A DNA stretch of 5,961 bases. It comes from Nitrospirota bacterium. GTDB lineage: Bacteria; Nitrospirota; CAKKRA01; 9FT-COMBO-42-15. The first letter of the stretch is position 1. Each line of letters opens with the position of its first letter. Location of the stretch: the NCBI GenBank assembly GCA_016214425.1, contig JACRON010000259.1, positions 1 through 5,961 on the forward strand, in the 5' to 3' direction. Position numbers and translations under genes: made by a program. The notes beneath the pieces are model-generated. The model was not told the DNA's origin. It saw only the letters and a list, made by a program, of their open reading frames with translations, and did not search any database. This document shows positions 5,489-5,961 of this stretch, one piece after another.

Positions 5489-5961
5489 TACCTGCAGATT
5501 CCCCGCTCTGATGTCTCTAAGAAATTGAGAAAGTATTCCAATTCCTTTGACATCACAACCTCTCCGCGAACCTTTTTTATTGCCTCAGTTAAAAGCAGTT
5601 TAGATTTGAATATTATCTTGTAAGCCTGTTTCAGGTTATTTATCAGCTCATCTGAAAAGCCGTGCCTTTTTAAGCCTATTACATTCAGTCCGTAAAGCGA
5701 CGCCCTCATGCCGGATGCGCTTACATATGGCGGGATATCAAGAGGTATGGCAGACATTGCGCCAACCATTGTATGGGCGCCTATTCTTACAAATTGATGC
5801 ACGCCTGTCATGCCCCCGATTATTGCATGGTCGCCTATATCTATATGGCCAGCAAGGCCGACTGAATTGGCAATAATAATATCATTGCCTATCCTGCAGT
5901 CATGGGCAATATGCACATAGGCCATAAGAAAATTATTGTCGCCGATAGTTGTCTCGCCAAA
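5488..5961 (-). CDS. lpxA: LpxA, acyl-ACP--UDP-GlcNAc(3N) O/N-acyltransferase (C-terminal part; 5' end outside window)
   Basis: First enzyme of lipid A synthesis: a cytosolic trimeric left-handed beta-helix protein that moves a 3-hydroxyacyl chain from ACP to the 3 position of UDP-GlcNAc, or of UDP-GlcNAc3N. The frame is open to the window edge and gives 157 residues aligning without gaps to E. coli positions 106-262. Hexapeptide repeats are followed by the helical C-terminal domain. Residues matching E. coli H122, catalytic H125 (HIAHDC), H144 (LAGH), H160 (VHQF), N198 and R204 (GLKR) are all present. Two differences stand out: Ala replaces the ruler residue G173, and Ile replaces E200. The stop codon TAA shares a base with the lpxI ATG (TAATG), so the two are translationally coupled. 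With gnnA- and gnnB-like genes downstream, the likely preferred acceptor is UDP-GlcNAc3N (inference). Family assignment is very secure; acceptor and chain length are not. Confidence 0.96.
   Translation of the reverse strand, partial: FGETTIGDNNFLMAYVHIAHDCRIGNDIIIANSVGLAGHIDIGDHAIIGGMTGVHQFVRIGAHTMVGAMSAIPLDIPPYVSASGMRASLYGLNVIGLKRHGFSDELINNLKQAYKIIFKSKLLLTEAIKKVRGEVVMSKELEYFLNFLETSERGICR

Overview
The window is a piece of a lipid A (Raetz pathway) operon from a Gram-negative bacterium. All genes are on the minus strand. In transcription order, right to left, they are lpxA (5' end outside the window), a damaged lpxI, a Gfo/Idh/MocA oxidoreductase (gnnA-like), a DegT-family PLP aminotransferase (gnnB-like), lpxB, and msbA (3' end outside the window). 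Composition is moderately AT-rich, and ATA (Ile) and AGG (Arg) are the habitual codons in every gene. There is an intergenic palindrome built from runs of C and G. Together with the lpxA-lpxI-oxidoreductase-lpxB-msbA order, this suggests a Nitrospirota- or Thermodesulfobacteriota-like lineage. That placement is an impression from memory and was not tested.

Layout: 5961-5488 holds the C-terminal 157 residues of LpxA. 5488-4863 is lpxI, whose start codon overlaps the lpxA stop (TAATG), but whose reading frame breaks after 26 recognisable residues. About 60 residues of the N-terminal domain are missing there. 4858-3854 is the oxidoreductase and 3906-2812 the aminotransferase, overlapping by about 53 nt. 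2811-2583 is the only real intergenic gap and carries a palindromic repeat, flanking inverted repeats, a weak promoter candidate and the lpxB ribosome binding site. 2582-1467 is lpxB, with a possible start upstream at a non-canonical codon. lpxB overlaps msbA by ATGA, and msbA runs open to base 1.

How they work together: in Acidithiobacillus ferrooxidans and Leptospira, GnnA oxidises the 3''-OH of UDP-GlcNAc and GnnB transaminates it to give UDP-GlcNAc3N. LpxA then N-acylates that sugar. LpxI (or LpxH/LpxG) cleaves UDP-diacylglucosamine to lipid X, LpxB condenses the disaccharide, and MsbA flips the core-lipid A across the inner membrane. The window therefore predicts a lipid A with amide-linked acyl chains at the 3 positions (2,3-diamino-2,3-dideoxyglucose units).

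The most notable points are the internal deletion and frameshift in lpxI, the possible ATG-to-ATA change at the lpxB start, an Ala at the LpxA hydrocarbon-ruler position, and the intergenic palindrome. I found no wholly new system. This is a recognisable pathway variant with local defects that are either real decay or sequence error.
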